From Rhodospirillaceae bacterium (GTDB lineage Bacteria; Pseudomonadota; Alphaproteobacteria; Kiloniellales; DSM-21159), in assembly GCA_006969625.1 (NCBI GenBank), contig CP030885.1, positions 2,925,430-2,989,429 of the forward strand: DNA of 64,000 nucleotides, in the 5' to 3' direction. The notes below the pieces were generated by a model that worked only from the letters and a program-made list of their open reading frames with translations, did no database searches and was not told the DNA's origin. Made by a program: the position numbers and the translations under genes. Below are positions 47,341-55,604 of this stretch, one piece after another (within the stretch, counting starts at the first letter, position 1; each line of letters begins with the position of its first letter).

Positions 47341-48552
47341 ATGTTGAGACGCACCTTCCTGGCCGCGGCCGCCGCGGTCGCCCTGGCCGCAATGGCCTTC
47401 ACCCCCGGCGCACAGGCGCAGGACAGCGTCAAGGTGGGCGAGCTCTTCTCCTACGCCCGCATCGCCGCCTTCGCCGAGCCCTACCGCAAGGGCTGGCAGT
47501 TGGCGGTGGAGGAGATCAACGCCGCCGGCGGCGTCATGGGCGGCAAGACGCTGGAGGTGATCAGCCGCGACGACGGCGGCACCACGGCGGACGCGGTGCG
47601 CGTGGCCGACGAGTTGGTGACCAACGAGGGCGTCGATTTCCTGTTCGGCACCTTCTTCTCGAACATCGGCCTGGCGGTCGGCGACTACGCCAAGCAGAAG
47701 CAGATCCTCTTCATCGCCGCCGAGCCGCTGACCGACGCCCTGACCATGGCACAGGGCAACCGCTACACCTTCCGCATGCGGCCGAACACCTACATGCAGA
47801 CCAAGATGCTGGTCGAGGCGGCGCGCGACAGCGGCGCCAAGACCTGGGCCATCGTCGCGCCGAACTACGAATACGGCCAGTCGGCGGCGGAGAACTTCAA
47901 GAAGCTGCTGCCGGAGATCATTCCCGGCGCCGAGGTGGTCGAGGAGCAGTACCCGGCGCTCGGCAAGATCGACGCCGGCGCCACCGCGCAGGCCATCTTG
48001 CGCACCAACCCGGACGGCATCTTCAACGCCACCTTCGCCGGCGACCTGGCGAAGTTCGTGCGCGAGGGCCAGCTCCGCGGCCTGTTCGAGGGACGCACCG
48101 TGCTCAGCCTGCTGACCGGCGAGCCGGAGTACCTGGCGCCGATGGGCGCCGAGGCGCCGGAGGGCTGGATCGTCACCGGCTACCCCTGGGAGCAGATCGA
48201 CACGCCCGAGCACACGGCCTTCGTCGAGGCCTACCAGGCGACGTACGACGACTACCCGCGCCTCGCCTCCCTGCTCGGCTACATGATCCCCTACACCATC
48301 AAGGCGATGCTGGATGAGGCCGACTCGACCGACACGGAGGCCATGGTCGATGCCCTCAAGGGCCTGGAGGTCGACACGCCCATCGGGCCGATCACCATGC
48401 GCGCCATCGACAATCAGGCGACGGCGGGCGCCTTCGTCGGCACCATCGCCGTCGAGGACGGCCAGGGCAAGATGGTCGACTGGCACTACGCCGACGGTGC
48501 CGACTACGCCCACTCCGAGGAAGAGGTGAAGGCGGTCCGTCCCGGCGAGTGA
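47341..48552 (+). CDS. Branched-chain/amide-type ABC importer, periplasmic binding protein (LivK-like)
   Basis: A 403-residue receptor of the Peripla_BP_6 family. The N-terminus MLRRTFLAAAAAVALAAMAF with AQA-QD is a signal peptide. The GWQLAVEEINAAGGVMGGKTLEVISRDDGG segment and the WAIVAPNYEYGQSAAENFK strand-helix are typical. These receptors bind amino acids, urea, short amides or aromatic acids. It lies 40 bases after the PF06684 gene with a strong AAGAGGGAGAA ribosome-binding tract, so it is likely expressed at high level; a strong hairpin follows. Confidence 0.92.
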   Translation: MLRRTFLAAAAAVALAAMAFTPGAQAQDSVKVGELFSYARIAAFAEPYRKGWQLAVEEINAAGGVMGGKTLEVISRDDGGTTADAVRVADELVTNEGVDFLFGTFFSNIGLAVGDYAKQKQILFIAAEPLTDALTMAQGNRYTFRMRPNTYMQTKMLVEAARDSGAKTWAIVAPNYEYGQSAAENFKKLLPEIIPGAEVVEEQYPALGKIDAGATAQAILRTNPDGIFNATFAGDLAKFVREGQLRGLFEGRTVLSLLTGEPEYLAPMGAEAPEGWIVTGYPWEQIDTPEHTAFVEAYQATYDDYPRLASLLGYMIPYTIKAMLDEADSTDTEAMVDALKGLEVDTPIGPITMRAIDNQATAGAFVGTIAVEDGQGKMVDWHYADGADYAHSEEEVKAVRPGE

Positions 48553-48568
48553 GCCCCGCCGCCGCCTT

Positions 48569-48600
48569 CGGCCGGCTCCCGTCGCGGGAGCCGGCCGTTT
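48569..48600 (+). terminator. Strong hairpin after the binding-protein gene (attenuator / mRNA-stabilising)
   Basis: CGGCCGGCTCCC and GGGAGCCGGCCG form perfect 12-base arms around GTCGC, followed by only three T. It is a weak intrinsic terminator or a 3' stabilising structure that would raise receptor mRNA above the downstream permease mRNA. Confidence 0.6.
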
Positions 48601-48651
48601 CGCGCGCGTTCTGCCGAGCCCCTTGACCGAAACCAGGACGACCCTGCCCCG

Positions 48652-50511
48652 ATGGATCCCGCCTTCTTCTTCATCCAGTTCCTGAGCGGTCTGGCGAGCG
48701 CCTCCAACCTGTTCCTGATCGCCTGCGGCCTGACGATCATCTTCGGCGTCACGCGGATCGTGAACTTCGCGCACGGCAGCTTCTACATGCTGGGCGCCTA
48801 CTTTGCCTACACGCTGACCCAGCAGATGATGGCCCTGCTCGGCGACGCGCTGGGTTTCTGGCTGGCGCTGCCGATCGCCGCCGTCGCCGTCGGCCTGTGT
48901 GCGGTCGTCATGGAGTTGATCCTGCTGCGGCGGATCTACCGCTCCCACGAGCTGTTCCAGTTGCTCGCCACCTTCGGCGTGGTGCTGATCGTGCAGGACC
49001 TGGTGCAGGAGGTCTGGGGGCCGGAAGAGCTGTTCGGTCCGCGCGCGCCGGGCTTCACCTCTTTCGTGGTGATCTTCGGGTTCCGCTTCCCCGAGTACCA
49101 GCTTGTCTTGATCGCCGCCGGGCCGCTGGTGCTGGGCGCGCTCTGGCTGCTGTTCAACCGCACCCGCTGGGGCACCCTGGTGCGCGCCGCCACCCAGGAC
49201 CGCGAGATGGTCGGCGCGCTGGGGGTCAACCAGGCGCGGCTGTTCACCGGCGTGCTGTTCCTCGGCGGCTTCCTGGCCGGGCTCGCCGGCGCCCTGCAGT
49301 TGCCGGTCGAGCCGGCCAACCCCTTCATGGACGTCAACATCATCGCCGAGGCCTTCGTGGTCACGGTGATCGGCGGTATGGGCAACGTCCTGGGCGCCTT
49401 CCTGGCGGCGCTGATCATCGCCCAGCTCCAGGCTTTCGGCATCCTGGTCTTCCCGGAAATCACCCTGGTATTGCCCTTCCTGGTCATGGCGCTGGTCCTG
49501 GTGGTGCGGCCCTGGGGTCTGCTCGGCAAGCCGGAGACCAGCACCAGCCACGGCTTCGCCGGCGACCGTCCGCTGCGCCCGCTGAGCCGCACCCAGCAGG
49601 CGCTGGTCGCCGCCCTTATCGCCGTGCTGCTGCTGCTGCCGCTGGTGGTCGGCGAGTACAGCCAGAAGCTGGCGCTCGAGGTCTTCATCTACGCGCTCTT
49701 CGCCTTCTCCCTGAACTTCATCATGGGCGCCGGCGGCATGGTCTCCTTCGGCCATGCCGCCTACTTCGGCCTCGGCGGCTACGGCGCGGCGCTGCTGGTG
49801 CATCACCTCGGGCTCAACATGGAGCTGGCGATCCTCGCCGCGCCGATCGCCGCCGGGCTCGGCGCCCTGCTGTTCGGCTGGTTCGTGGTCCGCCTGTCGG
49901 GCGTCTACCTGGCGATGCTGACACTTGCCTTCGCCCAGATCGTCTGGTCGACCGCCTTCCAGTGGGTCGAGCTGACCGGCGGCGACAACGGGCTGATCGG
50001 CATCTGGCCGTCGCAGTGGGCGAGCGACCGCACGGTCTACTACTACCTGACCCTGCTGGTCTGCGGCGCCGCCATCGCATTCCTCTGGCGCGCCAGCCAT
50101 GCGCCCTTCGGCTACACCCTGCGCGCCGGGCGCGACAGCACCGTGCGGGCCGACGCCATCGGCATCGACCTGAAACGTCACCAGTGGCTGGCCTTCGCGC
50201 TCGCCGGCACCTGCGCCGGCATCGCCGGCGGCATGTTCGTCTTCTCCAAGGGCAACATCGACCCCGGCTCGCTGGCCATCCCCACCTCGGTGGACGCGCT
50301 GGTCATGGTGCTGCTGGGCGGCATCCAGACGCTGACCGGCCCGCTGGTCGGCGGCGCCGTGTTCCACCTGCTGGAGGCCTACATCCTGCCGCTGACCGAC
50401 TACTGGCGCGCCTTCCTGGGCGCCGTCATCCTGGTGCTGGTGATCGCCTTCCCGATGGGTCTGGCCGGCTTCCTGCGCGACCGGCTGACCCGCGAGGAGA
50501 GTGCGTCGTGA
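48652..50511 (+). CDS. Fused ABC permease, LivH-LivM type
   Basis: A 619-residue inner-membrane protein carrying both permease halves, which are normally separate genes. Residues 1-295 correspond to LivH (CGLTIIFGVTRIVNFAHGSFYMLGAY, EAFVVTVIGGMGNVLGAF). A linker of about 30 hydrophilic residues (GKPETSTSHGFAGDRPL...) follows. The rest corresponds to LivM (FSLNFIMGAGGMVSFGHAAYFGLGGY, LRAGRDSTVRADAIGID, MVLLGGIQTLTGPLVGG). About sixteen TM helices are expected. The stop overlaps the GTG of the LivG-type ATPase gene. Confidence 0.93.
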   Translation: MDPAFFFIQFLSGLASASNLFLIACGLTIIFGVTRIVNFAHGSFYMLGAYFAYTLTQQMMALLGDALGFWLALPIAAVAVGLCAVVMELILLRRIYRSHELFQLLATFGVVLIVQDLVQEVWGPEELFGPRAPGFTSFVVIFGFRFPEYQLVLIAAGPLVLGALWLLFNRTRWGTLVRAATQDREMVGALGVNQARLFTGVLFLGGFLAGLAGALQLPVEPANPFMDVNIIAEAFVVTVIGGMGNVLGAFLAALIIAQLQAFGILVFPEITLVLPFLVMALVLVVRPWGLLGKPETSTSHGFAGDRPLRPLSRTQQALVAALIAVLLLLPLVVGEYSQKLALEVFIYALFAFSLNFIMGAGGMVSFGHAAYFGLGGYGAALLVHHLGLNMELAILAAPIAAGLGALLFGWFVVRLSGVYLAMLTLAFAQIVWSTAFQWVELTGGDNGLIGIWPSQWASDRTVYYYLTLLVCGAAIAFLWRASHAPFGYTLRAGRDSTVRADAIGIDLKRHQWLAFALAGTCAGIAGGMFVFSKGNIDPGSLAIPTSVDALVMVLLGGIQTLTGPLVGGAVFHLLEAYILPLTDYWRAFLGAVILVLVIAFPMGLAGFLRDRLTREESAS

Positions 50512-51290
50512 CGGCTGTCCTGGAGGTCGACGACCTGCGCAAGGCCTTCGGCGGCGTCGTTGCCGTCGACCGCGTTTCCTTCACCGTCGAGGCGGGCAAG
50601 CTCTTCGCCATCATCGGGCCGAACGGCGCCGGCAAGTCGACCTGCTTCAACATGGTCGGCGGTCAGTTGCCGCCGGACGCCGGGCGCGTGCGTCTGGGCG
50701 GCGAGGACATCACCGGCCTGCCGCCGCGGCGGATCTGGCGGCTCGGCGTCGGGCGCACCTTCCAGGTGGCCGCCACCTTCACCGCGATGACCGTGGTGGA
50801 GAACGTGCAGATGGCCTTCATCAGCCACCGCCGCCGCCTGCGCGCGCTGATCCCCGCCGCCCGCCGGCTCTACCGCGACGAAGCGATGGCGGTGCTGGAG
50901 CGGGTCGGCGTCGCCGACCAGGCCGAGCGCCAGTGCGGCCTGCTGGCCTACGGCGACATCAAGCGGGTCGAGCTGGCGATCGCCCTGGCGCACGAGCCGC
51001 GCCTGCTGTTGATGGACGAGCCGACCGCCGGCATGGCGGCGCGCGAGCGCATCGACCTGATGGCCCTGACGGCCGAGATCGTACGCGAGCGCGGCATCTC
51101 CGTGCTGTTCACCGAGCACGACATGGACGTGGTCTTCGCCCATGCCGACACCCTGCTGGTGCTCGACCGCGGGCGCACGGTGGCGACCGGCACGCCGCAG
51201 GAGGTTCGCGAGAACCCGGAGGTGCAGCGCATCTACCTGGGTGGCGCCGGGGTGGCGGCGGCACAGCGGGCGATGGAGGCGCGGGCATGA
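50508..51290 (+). CDS. ABC importer ATPase, LivG type
   Basis: A 260-residue ATPase: Walker A IIGPNGAGKSTCFN, Q-loop GRTFQVAATFTAMTVVENV, Walker B LLLMDEPTAGM. The ABC signature reads LLAYGDIKRVELAIALA, with AYGD where LSYGE is usual, a pattern found in some LivG relatives. It starts with GTG at 50508 overlapping the permease stop and ends overlapping the LivF-type gene. Confidence 0.93.
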   Translation: MTAVLEVDDLRKAFGGVVAVDRVSFTVEAGKLFAIIGPNGAGKSTCFNMVGGQLPPDAGRVRLGGEDITGLPPRRIWRLGVGRTFQVAATFTAMTVVENVQMAFISHRRRLRALIPAARRLYRDEAMAVLERVGVADQAERQCGLLAYGDIKRVELAIALAHEPRLLLMDEPTAGMAARERIDLMALTAEIVRERGISVLFTEHDMDVVFAHADTLLVLDRGRTVATGTPQEVRENPEVQRIYLGGAGVAAAQRAMEARA

Positions 51291-52003
51291 CGGATGCGTC
51301 CGTGCTGAAGGTCGAGGGGCTGAACGCCTTCTACGGCCGCGCCCACATCCTGTTCGACGTGGCACTGGAGGTGGGCAAGGGCGAGGTGGTCGCCCTGCTC
51401 GGCCGCAACGGCGCCGGCAAGTCGACCACCCTCAAGTCGATCATGGGGCTGCTCGCCGAGGTGCGCGGTACGCGCAGCCTGGACGGACAGAACCTGGCAC
51501 GCCTGCCGAGCTTCCGCATCGCCCAGAGCGGCCTGGGCTACGTGCCCGAGGAACGCCGCATCTTCACCGGCCTGACGGTAATGGAAAACCTGGAGGTGGG
51601 CCGCCAGCCGCCACGCCAGGGCGCCCCGGAGTGGACGCCCGAGAAGCTCTTCGCGCTGTTCCCCAACCTGGCCGAGATGCGCGACCGCCCGGGGGGCCGC
51701 ATGTCCGGCGGCGAGCAGCAGATGCTGACGATCGCCCGCACCCTGATGGGCAACCCGCGCGCCATCCTGCTGGACGAACCCTCGGAAGGGCTGGCGCCGG
51801 TGATCGTCGAGCAGATGGCGCGCACCATCGCCGAACTGAAGCGCGAGGGCCTGACCGTCCTGCTCAGCGAGCAGAACCTCTACTTCGCCAAGGAGCTGTC
51901 CGACCGCGCCTATGTCATCGAGGGCGGGCGCATCCGCTACCAGTGCACCATGGCCGAACTGATGGCCGACGATGCGGTCAGACACGCCTACCTAACCATT
52001 TGA
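51287..52003 (+). CDS. ABC importer ATPase, LivF type
   Basis: A 238-residue ATPase: Walker A LLGRNGAGKSTTLKSIMGL, YVPEERRIFTGLTVMENL Q-loop region, signature RMSGGEQQMLTIARTL, Walker B ILLDEPSEGLAP and H-loop replaced by VLLSEQNLYF, which is normal for LivF. Coupled to the LivG-type gene by ATGA; 13 bases separate it from hyuA. Confidence 0.94.
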   Translation: MTDASVLKVEGLNAFYGRAHILFDVALEVGKGEVVALLGRNGAGKSTTLKSIMGLLAEVRGTRSLDGQNLARLPSFRIAQSGLGYVPEERRIFTGLTVMENLEVGRQPPRQGAPEWTPEKLFALFPNLAEMRDRPGGRMSGGEQQMLTIARTLMGNPRAILLDEPSEGLAPVIVEQMARTIAELKREGLTVLLSEQNLYFAKELSDRAYVIEGGRIRYQCTMAELMADDAVRHAYLTI

Positions 52004-52016
52004 GGACGAAAGCTCC

Positions 52017-54086
52017 ATGAGCGCAGTGGTCGTCGGCGTCGATGTCGGCGGGACCTTCACCGACCTGATCCTGATGGAGCGCGGCGCCGAGGGGCAGCCG
52101 CGCCTCGGCTTGGCCAAGGTGCCGACCACGGTCGACAACCAGGCCTTCGGCGTACTGGCGGCGCTGGAGCGCGCCGGCGCCGAGCTTTCGGCGGTGTCCG
52201 AGCTGGTGCACGGCACGACGACGACGACCAATGCGCTGCTGGAGCGCAAGATCGCAAGGGTCGGCCTGATCACCACGGCCGGCTTCCGCGACGTGCTGGA
52301 GCTGGGGCGGCGGACCCGGCCACAGCCCTACGGCATGTTCGGCCGCTTCGAGCCGCTGATCCCGCGCGAGCTGCGCCTGGAGGTGGCCGAACGCGTGGAC
52401 GCCGACGGCGAGGTGCTGACGCCGCTGGACGAAGCGGCCGTCCGCGACGCCTGCGAGCGCTTGCGCGGCGAAGGCTGCGAGGCGCTGGTGATCCACTTCC
52501 TGCACGCCTACCGCAACCCGACGCACGAGCTGCGCGCCGGCGAGATCGCGCGCGAGATCTGGCCCAACCGCCACGTCACCCTCGGCCACGCCCTGCTCAG
52601 CGAGTACCGCGAGTACGAGCGCGGGGTCACCGCAGCGGTGAATGCCAGCGTGCAGCCGGTGCTCGACCGCTACCTGGCGAAGCTGACCGGCGAACTGGCG
52701 GACCGGGGCTACCGCCGCGAGCTGCTGCTCATGCAGGGCAACGGCGGCACGGTGGCCGCCCGGATCGCCGCCGAAGAGGCGGTGAAGACCGTGATGTCCG
52801 GCCCGGCGACCGGCGTGATGGCCGCCGCCTTCACCGCCCGCAGCGCCGGTCTCGCCAACCTGATCACCTACGACATGGGCGGCACCTCGACCGACGTCGG
52901 GCTGATCCTGGACGGGGTGCCGGCGGTCTCCAGCGAGCTGGAGCTGGAGTACGCCATGCCGATCCACGTGCCGATGGTCGATGTCCACACCATCGGCTCG
53001 GGCGGCGGCAGCCTAGCCTACGTCGACGAGGCGGGCCTGCTGCAGGTCGGGCCGGAGAGCGCCGGCGCCACGCCGGGTCCCATCTGCTTCGGGCGCGGCG
53101 GCAGCAAGCCGACGATCACCGACGCCAATCTGCTGCTCGGCCGGCTCGATCCCGCGCATCTGCTGTCCGTGGAGACCGCGCCGTCCCTGGAGGCCCTGCG
53201 CGAGATCTTCGTGCGCGAGATCGGCGCGCCGCTGGGGCTGGACGCCGATGCCGCCGCCGCTGCGGTAGTGCGCATCGCCAACGACAAGATGGCCGGCGCC
53301 ATCCGCATGGTCTCGCTCAGCCGCGGCCACGATCCGCGCGACTTCGCGCTCTTCGCCTTCGGCGGCGCCGGGCCGCTGCATGCCACGGCCCTGGCCCGCG
53401 AACTGGCGATCCCGAACGTCCTGATCCCGGCGCGGCCGGGCATCACCAATGCACTCGGCTGCATCGTTGCCGACCTGCGGCACGACTACGTGCGCACCCT
53501 CAACCAGCCGCTGCCGGCGATCGACATGGCCGAGGTGCACCGCGTGTTCGCCGCGCAGACGGCCGAAGGTCTGGCGACCATCGAGAAGGAGGGCGTACGC
53601 GTCGAGCAGACTCATGCGCTCTACTTCGCCGACATGCAGTTCCAAGGACAGACCCATCTTCTGACCGTCGCCGTTGAGGATCCGAAGGTGACGCGCGAGG
53701 CTCTGCACGAAGCCTTCGCCAAAGCCTACTGGCAGCGCTTCGCCGTGGAGCTGCCGGAGATCCGGCCGGTGCTGGTCAACCTGCATACCGCGGTGATCGG
53801 CAAACGCCCCGCCGTAGAGCTGGCGGCGCTGCTGCCGCCCGAGGCAAAGGCCAACCGCGTCGAGGACGCGCAGATCGGCCGGCGGCCGGTCTGGTTCGCT
53901 CAGGGCCTCGCCGGCGGCGGCTGGCAGGAGACGCCGGTCTATGCCCGCGACAAGCTGCCCTTCGGCGCCGAGATCGCCGGGCCGGCCATCGTCCAGCAAC
54001 TGGACACCACGCTCGTCGTCGAGCCGCAGGACCGCCTTGGAATCGATGCCATGGGCAACGTCCTAGTCGCTGTCGGCCGGGCATAG
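52017..54086 (+). CDS. hyuA: Hydantoinase A / 5-oxoprolinase ATPase subunit
   Basis: A 689-residue subunit that activates a cyclic amide by ATP-dependent phosphorylation, so that the partner HyuB can hydrolyse the ring. The ASKHA-type ATP-binding core shows VVGVDVGGTFTDLILM at the N-terminus, SELVHGTTTTTNALLERK, YDMGGTSTDVGLI and TIGSGGGSLAYVD. The C-terminal region GGAGPLHATALARELAI ends in the strand-rich domain with QQLDTTLVVEP. It is last in the catabolic operon, 13 bases after the LivF-type gene. No hyuB follows; the nearest is at 30977. It may pair with that subunit. Confidence 0.93.
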   Translation: MSAVVVGVDVGGTFTDLILMERGAEGQPRLGLAKVPTTVDNQAFGVLAALERAGAELSAVSELVHGTTTTTNALLERKIARVGLITTAGFRDVLELGRRTRPQPYGMFGRFEPLIPRELRLEVAERVDADGEVLTPLDEAAVRDACERLRGEGCEALVIHFLHAYRNPTHELRAGEIAREIWPNRHVTLGHALLSEYREYERGVTAAVNASVQPVLDRYLAKLTGELADRGYRRELLLMQGNGGTVAARIAAEEAVKTVMSGPATGVMAAAFTARSAGLANLITYDMGGTSTDVGLILDGVPAVSSELELEYAMPIHVPMVDVHTIGSGGGSLAYVDEAGLLQVGPESAGATPGPICFGRGGSKPTITDANLLLGRLDPAHLLSVETAPSLEALREIFVREIGAPLGLDADAAAAAVVRIANDKMAGAIRMVSLSRGHDPRDFALFAFGGAGPLHATALARELAIPNVLIPARPGITNALGCIVADLRHDYVRTLNQPLPAIDMAEVHRVFAAQTAEGLATIEKEGVRVEQTHALYFADMQFQGQTHLLTVAVEDPKVTREALHEAFAKAYWQRFAVELPEIRPVLVNLHTAVIGKRPAVELAALLPPEAKANRVEDAQIGRRPVWFAQGLAGGGWQETPVYARDKLPFGAEIAGPAIVQQLDTTLVVEPQDRLGIDAMGNVLVAVGRA

Positions 54087-54155
54087 GCAAGCGCGGTTCT
54101 GGCACGCTTTAGCCGGCCGATTCTCGCGACCGCAATCCGCTTTGGCGCGTCCGGG

Positions 54156-54632
54156 TCAAGTCTGGATCGGGTCGAAGACAGCGCCGCCGACAAGCATGTC
54201 CACCGCCTTCCCATCGCCGGACAGCGGCAGCAGGAGGCGTTCGTAGGCCAGGCGCCGGCCCTGCTTGCCCTTGATGTCGTTCCGGGTCAGCACCGGGCGC
54301 GCCGCGAAGACGGCGGTGCGGTAGTCCTGCTCGATCCGTGGCCAATCGTCGCCCAGGTAACCGTCCTCGACGCGCAGCCCCGTGGTGTCGCGCCCCATCT
54401 GGTCCACCAGCGCGGTGCCGACCAGACGGTAGCGCAGATCGAAGGGCTCGTGCTGGACGTCGATCAGCATGAGGTGCGGCAGAAGCTGCGGGATATCCAG
54501 GGGATCCAGGTCCGCGCGAGCCGGCAGCCGGGCCCCGTCATGACGGCTGTACCAGTATCGGTAGAGGCCCTGCAGCTCGGGCCGGCCGATCGTCGCCGGG
54601 TCGAAGGGCGTAGGCGCACCATCTGCCGTCAT
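54156..54632 (-). CDS. PAS_5 domain protein (PF07310-like)
   Basis: A 158-residue soluble protein consisting of a single PAS-like domain common in Rhodospirillales and other alphaproteobacteria. Family marks are LQGLYRYWYSRHDGARLPARADLDPLDIPQLLPHL early on and YRLVGTALVDQMGRDTTGL; the YERLLLPLSGDG strand is near the end. It has no output domain, so it is probably a ligand-sensing or protein-interaction module. It follows the glucokinase gene by 27 bases and may be co-transcribed. Confidence 0.82.
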   Translation of the reverse strand: MTADGAPTPFDPATIGRPELQGLYRYWYSRHDGARLPARADLDPLDIPQLLPHLMLIDVQHEPFDLRYRLVGTALVDQMGRDTTGLRVEDGYLGDDWPRIEQDYRTAVFAARPVLTRNDIKGKQGRRLAYERLLLPLSGDGKAVDMLVGGAVFDPIQT

Positions 54633-54659
54633 CCCGCTCCGCCTCCCGATCCGGCCATC

Positions 54660-55604
54660 TCACAACCGCGCCGCATGGTGCGCCAGTCCCAGGAACGCGG
54701 GATCCGGATGCACCACCATTCGCAGTGGCACTGCGTCCAAATACCCTCGGAAGCGGCCTTTCGACAAGAAGGCTTCGCGCAGGCCGCCAGCCCTCGCCTG
54801 CTCCCGCACATGGGGAAGAATGCCGCCGGTCAGGAAGACCCCGCCGCGGGCGCCGAAAGTCAAGGCCACGTCGCCGGCTACCGTGCCGAGGAATCGAAGA
54901 AACAACTCGACGGCTTCGCTGGCGGCGGGGGCGCCCTGTCGTGCCGCTTCGGTGACCGCTTCCGGCGAAGCGGCCGCCGCCTCGCCGCCGCGCGCCGCAA
55001 GCAGGCGTTGCAGCGCCAACAGCCCGGCACCGCTCAACACGCGCTCGGCCGAGACATGGCCGTAGTGCCGCGCCAGCGCCTCGACAATACGCCATTCGCG
55101 CGCGTCGCGCGCCGGCAGCGTGACGTGGCCGCCTTCGCCGACCAGCGGCGTGCCGTCGGCCAGCAGTGCGGCGACGCCGAGGCCGGTTCCCGGACCGACG
55201 ACCGCCAGGGTCGTCTCGCCGGAGCGCGCGACATCGGGCCCGCCGAGGTCGAGCAAATCTTCGGGCGCCAGATGCGGCAAAGCCAGCGCCTGGGCGGCAA
55301 AGTCGTTGACCAGAATCACCTGCCGCAGGCCGAGGTCGCCGGCGAGGGCCTCGGCGTGGAAGGTCCAAGCGCCGTTGGTCAGGTGCCCTCGCCCGTCCGA
55401 GACCGGCCCGGCAATGGCCAGCACGGCCGCGCGCATCGGCTTCGGTCCCCGCTGCAGAACCTGCGCGAGCGCGCTTCGTGCGTCCGCAAAGCCAGCCACC
55501 TTGAGCCGTGCCAACTCGCACCAGCCGCCATGGCGGGCGACGGCGAAGCGCGCGTTCGTACCGCCGATATCGCCGATCAGGACGGCCTGGTTCGCGTCGC
55601 TCAT
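54660..55604 (-). CDS. glk: Glucokinase (Glk family)
   Basis: Phosphorylates glucose with ATP in the cytosol. The 314-residue protein has the phosphate loop IGDIGGTNARFAV, the catalytic Asp in ILVNDFAAQALAL, adenosine-site loop VGPGTGLGVAAL and the GEGGHVTL block, all typical of E. coli-type Glk. The start ATG at 55604 overlaps the otsA stop as ATGA. Coupling to trehalose-6-phosphate synthase suggests supply of glucose-6-phosphate for that enzyme or recovery of glucose from trehalose. Confidence 0.94.
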   Translation of the reverse strand: MSDANQAVLIGDIGGTNARFAVARHGGWCELARLKVAGFADARSALAQVLQRGPKPMRAAVLAIAGPVSDGRGHLTNGAWTFHAEALAGDLGLRQVILVNDFAAQALALPHLAPEDLLDLGGPDVARSGETTLAVVGPGTGLGVAALLADGTPLVGEGGHVTLPARDAREWRIVEALARHYGHVSAERVLSGAGLLALQRLLAARGGEAAAASPEAVTEAARQGAPAASEAVELFLRFLGTVAGDVALTFGARGGVFLTGGILPHVREQARAGGLREAFLSKGRFRGYLDAVPLRMVVHPDPAFLGLAHHAARL

